Source: Pyramidobacter sp. (GTDB lineage: Bacteria > Synergistota > Synergistia > Synergistales > Dethiosulfovibrionaceae). Taken from it: a DNA stretch of 15,812 bases. Shown here piece by piece: positions 13,492 to 15,812 of the stretch. The first letter of the stretch is position 1. Each line of letters starts with the position of its first letter. A program made the position numbers and the translations under genes. The notes beneath the pieces are model-generated. The model did not search any database and was not told the DNA's origin. It saw only the letters and a list, made by a program, of their open reading frames with translations. The stretch lies in assembly GCA_017940445.1 (NCBI GenBank), contig JAGAYQ010000342.1:1-15812 (forward strand), written 5' to 3'.

Positions 13492-14712
13492 ATGAAAAAG
13501 CTGTTTTCTGCGCTGCTCGTGCCGCTGCTGCTCGCATCCGGCGCGGCCGCGGTCGTGCCCGAAGTGCCGCTGGTGCTGCTGACCGGCAAGGATAACACGG
13601 AATACACGCTGAACGAGTATCACCTCAACGAGACGACAGGCCGCATCACCGTCGTGATCGCCGGCAACTATCCGCCGGGAGGCGCGAAGCAGAAGGCGAT
13701 CGCCATGCTCTCGTCGAAGCACCGCGTGCCGATGGCCCGCGCCCGCAAAGTCGACGCCAACCTGTTCTGCTTCCGCTTCAGCGCTGACGGCGCCAAATTC
13801 CAGCGCGTCTTCGACCGCTATGTCGACGCCGACGGCGAGGTGATCGCCGATCTGCCCGTCAACACGAAAAAATGGGAAACAGCCAAGCCGCAGCTGACTT
13901 CCGGCAAAGCCTACCGCATGGCGGTCGAACAGCTCTCACAGCTTGACAGCGACGGACCGACGCCGCCTCCGCCTCCTGCCGTGCAGAAAAAGCAGAACGC
14001 GCCCGAACCTCCCGCCGCGCTGAAAAAGCAGGATGTCCCCGAGCCGCGCTCCAATCAGAAGCAGCCCCCGGCGAAAAAGGACGCTCCGCGCGCCGCAGGC
14101 CCCGGACGCGCCGTGACGGCCGACGAATGGCAGAAGCTGTCGTATGCGCAGCTGAGCAGTGCCGTCGGCACGAACACCGACGTGAACGAGTTCATCGCCT
14201 ACACCGCCCCTGACGGCGCCGAAGCCGAAGGCTACGTGCTCGCTGCCGTGGCCGCGCGCAGGGACGCCGACGCCGGCAGGATCCTGAACCTGCTGCTCGA
14301 CCGCGGCGCCGATCCCGCCAACGATCCCAGCGTGCTCGCCAACTACATCCTCACGCACGGCAAAAACGCCGACATGTCCCTCGTCGACCGGCTGGCGGCC
14401 AACAAAGAACAGATCGATCCCGCCTTCCTCGCCTGCTGCACGGCAGGCGCGACGAAAGCCGCCGAAAAGCTGCTCGACGCCGGCGCGAGCGTGAATGACG
14501 CGGAATACAATCCCGATGCTTCGGTCCTGCTCGAAGCGCTGAACGTGAAGGCCGCTCCCCAGATCATCACGATGCTCGTCGAGCGCGGCGCCGACACGAA
14601 GCGCGAGGGCGAAGTGTACGACGCCAAAAGCGGCGAGTCGTTCCGCGGCACGCCCGCCGAGCTGGCACAGGCCCGCGGCTACGGCGAAAACGTGATCGGC
14701 CTGCTGCGCTGA
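13492..14712 (+). CDS. Exported protein: new-looking N-terminal domain, Pro-rich linker, ankyrin-like repeats
   Basis: A 406-aa exported protein. The signal peptide is residues 1-20 (MKK, hydrophobic run, SGAAA cleavage). Residues about 26-150 form a domain shared with the next gene: LNEYHLNETTGRITVV (40-55), FRFSADGAKFQRVFDRY (94-110) and DADGEVI (112-118). A low-complexity linker (156-200) has five consecutive prolines and a duplicated KKQ-(N/D)-(A/V)-PEP unit. Residues about 240-406 look like degenerate ankyrin repeats: LLDRGADP (268-275), LLDAGASVN (327-335), MLVERGADT (361-369) and GTPAELAQARGY (386-397). I know no function for the N-terminal domain. A periplasmic or surface protein-binding role is inference. 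GGAAG sits 7 nt before the ATG; an in-frame TTG 21 nt earlier has no ribosome site. The next gene starts 42 bp after the stop codon, probably in the same operon. Confidence 0.8.
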   Translation: MKKLFSALLVPLLLASGAAAVVPEVPLVLLTGKDNTEYTLNEYHLNETTGRITVVIAGNYPPGGAKQKAIAMLSSKHRVPMARARKVDANLFCFRFSADGAKFQRVFDRYVDADGEVIADLPVNTKKWETAKPQLTSGKAYRMAVEQLSQLDSDGPTPPPPPAVQKKQNAPEPPAALKKQDVPEPRSNQKQPPAKKDAPRAAGPGRAVTADEWQKLSYAQLSSAVGTNTDVNEFIAYTAPDGAEAEGYVLAAVAARRDADAGRILNLLLDRGADPANDPSVLANYILTHGKNADMSLVDRLAANKEQIDPAFLACCTAGATKAAEKLLDAGASVNDAEYNPDASVLLEALNVKAAPQIITMLVERGADTKREGEVYDAKSGESFRGTPAELAQARGYGENVIGLLR

Positions 14713-14754
14713 GCGCACATGTGCCTTACGAGCTTTTACGGAGGTATTTTTGAA

Positions 14755-15576
14755 ATGAAAAAAGTCTTTCTTGCGCTGGCTGCGCTCATCGCGTTTGCGT
14801 CGTCCGCGTTTTCTGCGGAACCTGTTTTGCTCCAGACGTCGCGCAATGGCAACCGCTTTTATTTGAACTCGTACGAACAGAGCGAAGGCCGGATCACGGT
14901 CGTCGTGCGCTGCCTCTATTCAGAGTCCGAGCTCGACAAGGGCGTCGCCCTGCTGATCCGTCAGGGGATGACCGCCGATAAGGCCCAGCAGCTCGCCGGC
15001 GACGAATTCAGCCTGCGCTACTCCGAGGACGGCAGCCGTTATCAGAGGCTGTTCGACCGCTATATCGCCGCCGACGGTACGGTCATCTTCAGGATGAACC
15101 AAAACCCGGACGCCTGGTACGACACGCCGGCCCAGCCTCAGATCCTGCCCGCTCAGGCGCTGCTTGAAGCCGGCCGTCTCCTCGGCGTTCCCGTGACGCT
15201 GCCTGAGGCCCAGAAGAGCGACGGCAGCGACGCCGCCTCGCTCCAGTCGAGCTCACCCAGGCGCGTCATGAGCGTCGCTTCGCTGACGGCGGCTTACCGC
15301 GCCGACCGCAAACTGTTCAGGGCCGACTACGAAAACACGATCCTTCAGGTTCGCGGCGTGCGCGGCAACGTCTCGCGCGACCTTGATTCGCTCTCGCTCA
15401 TCCTGCTGCCCTCAGGCGGCGGCGAAGGCATCCTCTGCCTGTTCAGCGACGACGATGCCGCTCAGGTAACGGGCACGAAGCGCGCCGCCGAGATCGTCGT
15501 CGAAGGCGTCTACCGCCCCGGCAAGACCGTCAAAGGCGCGTTCATCCTCGACAACTGCGCGATCATCTCCAAATAG
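14755..15576 (+). CDS. Exported paralogue with the same N-terminal domain and an OB-fold-like (tRNA_anti-like) C-terminus
   Basis: A 273-aa exported protein with signal peptide 1-21 (cleavage after SSAFSA). Residues about 24-145 match the N-terminal domain of the upstream protein: VLLQTSRN (24-31), YLNSYEQSEGRITVV (36-50), FSLRYSEDGSRYQRLFDRY (85-103), ADGTVI (106-111). After a Ser-rich linker (152-172), residues 174-273 (SLTAAYRADRKLFRADYENT, LQVRGVRGNV, ILCLFSDDD, EIVVEGVYRPG, ending FILDNCAIISK) follow the beta-strand pattern of the OB-fold 'tRNA_anti-like' family of secreted or lipoprotein proteins. That assignment is from memory of the pattern. GGAGGT (14740-14745) lies 9 nt before the ATG. 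A strong terminator follows. Function is unknown. Confidence 0.8.
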   Translation: MKKVFLALAALIAFASSAFSAEPVLLQTSRNGNRFYLNSYEQSEGRITVVVRCLYSESELDKGVALLIRQGMTADKAQQLAGDEFSLRYSEDGSRYQRLFDRYIAADGTVIFRMNQNPDAWYDTPAQPQILPAQALLEAGRLLGVPVTLPEAQKSDGSDAASLQSSSPRRVMSVASLTAAYRADRKLFRADYENTILQVRGVRGNVSRDLDSLSLILLPSGGGEGILCLFSDDDAAQVTGTKRAAEIVVEGVYRPGKTVKGAFILDNCAIISK

Positions 15577-15596
15577 CATTTATCCGCAATAAGAGC

Positions 15597-15637
15597 AAAC
15601 AGCTCGGACCGGAGATTTTCTCCTGTCCGAGCTGTTT
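15597..15637. terminator. Bidirectional terminator closing the exported-protein operon
   Basis: AAACAGCTCGGAC (15597-15609) pairs with GTCCGAGCTGTTT (15625-15637). After one mismatch, GGAG pairs with CTCC around an AT-rich loop. GTTTGG follows on the plus strand. It also lies downstream of the minus-strand gene that ends at 15690. Confidence 0.85.
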
Positions 15638-15689
15638 GTTTGGCGGTTCCTCATGGACTGCCCTGCGCTTGTTGCTTGGTGAAAGCTGA

Positions 15690-15812
15690 TTACTTTTTCG
15701 CTTCGGCGGGAGCAGGCTCAGGAGCGGGGGCTTCGGGGGCCTTCTCCGCGGGCTTGTCGGCAGGCTTGGCCTCAGGCTTTTTCGCATCGGGGGGAGGCGG
15801 AGGCAGAGGATA
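15690..15812 (-). CDS. C-terminal tail of a Pro/Ala/Lys/Glu-rich protein (partial)
   Basis: An open minus-strand frame enters from the window end and stops at TAA (15690-15692). The 40 visible residues are low complexity: YPLPPPPPDAKKPEA, then Lys/Pro/Ala/Glu runs such as DKPAEKAPEAPAPEPAPAEAKK at the C-terminus. The codons are GC-rich and consistent with the neighbours, and a terminator lies downstream at 15597-15637, which supports real coding. Such tails occur in envelope-spanning, lipoprotein and ribosome-associated proteins, so the tail does not identify the gene. Confidence 0.6.
   Translation of the reverse strand, partial: YPLPPPPPDAKKPEAKPADKPAEKAPEAPAPEPAPAEAKK

Overview
The window looks like a chromosomal stretch of a GC-rich, anaerobic, amino-acid- and peptide-using bacterium. 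I place it tentatively in Synergistota (Pyramidobacter-like). The reasons are two M20-type amidohydrolases, an orphan family-5 peptide-binding protein, a superoxide reductase instead of a superoxide dismutase, and a flavodoxin paired with a DUF2023 gene. This placement comes from gene content and base composition only and was not checked by a search. No phage, transposase, rRNA, tRNA or CRISPR array is visible.

Layout. 1-1425: a DUF4143 AAA ATPase bracketed by copies of one TTTTAGAT/ATCTAAAA inverted-repeat motif. 1442-2734: a Nudix hydrolase and a HAD phosphatase, overlapping by 8 bp, converging on a VTT/DedA-like membrane protein (2733-3494, minus). 3525-6854: divergent promoters, then an M20D amidohydrolase and a secreted peptide-binding protein, each followed almost directly by a copy of a 131-bp structured repeat. 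6876-7582: a membrane J-domain protein converging on a superoxide reductase (minus). 8008-9541: the superoxide reductase promoter diverges from a second M20 peptidase, which converges on glyA (minus); the gap holds inverted repeats and two terminators. 10799-11353: a 555-bp gene-poor, partly AT-rich gap with a perfect FNR/CRP-type palindrome. 11354-12483: divergent DUF2023 and flavodoxin genes with matching operators, one downstream of each -10 box. 12484-13410: GC-rich hairpins, the third repeat copy and a DtxR/MntR-family regulator. 13427-15637: two exported paralogues that share a new-looking N-terminal domain but carry different C-terminal modules (ankyrin-like; OB-fold-like). 15690-15812: the C-terminal tail of a minus-strand Pro/Ala/Lys/Glu-rich protein, cut by the window edge.

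Working together. The amidohydrolases and the binding protein fit peptide and acyl-amino-acid scavenging. Superoxide reductase handles oxidative stress. Flavodoxin, DUF2023 and the DtxR-like repressor could form a metal-responsive electron-carrier module. The most novel-looking items are the structured repeat family (three copies, compensatory base changes, two GNRA apical loops), the shared ATTAG-N6-CTAA operators, and the pair of exported proteins.
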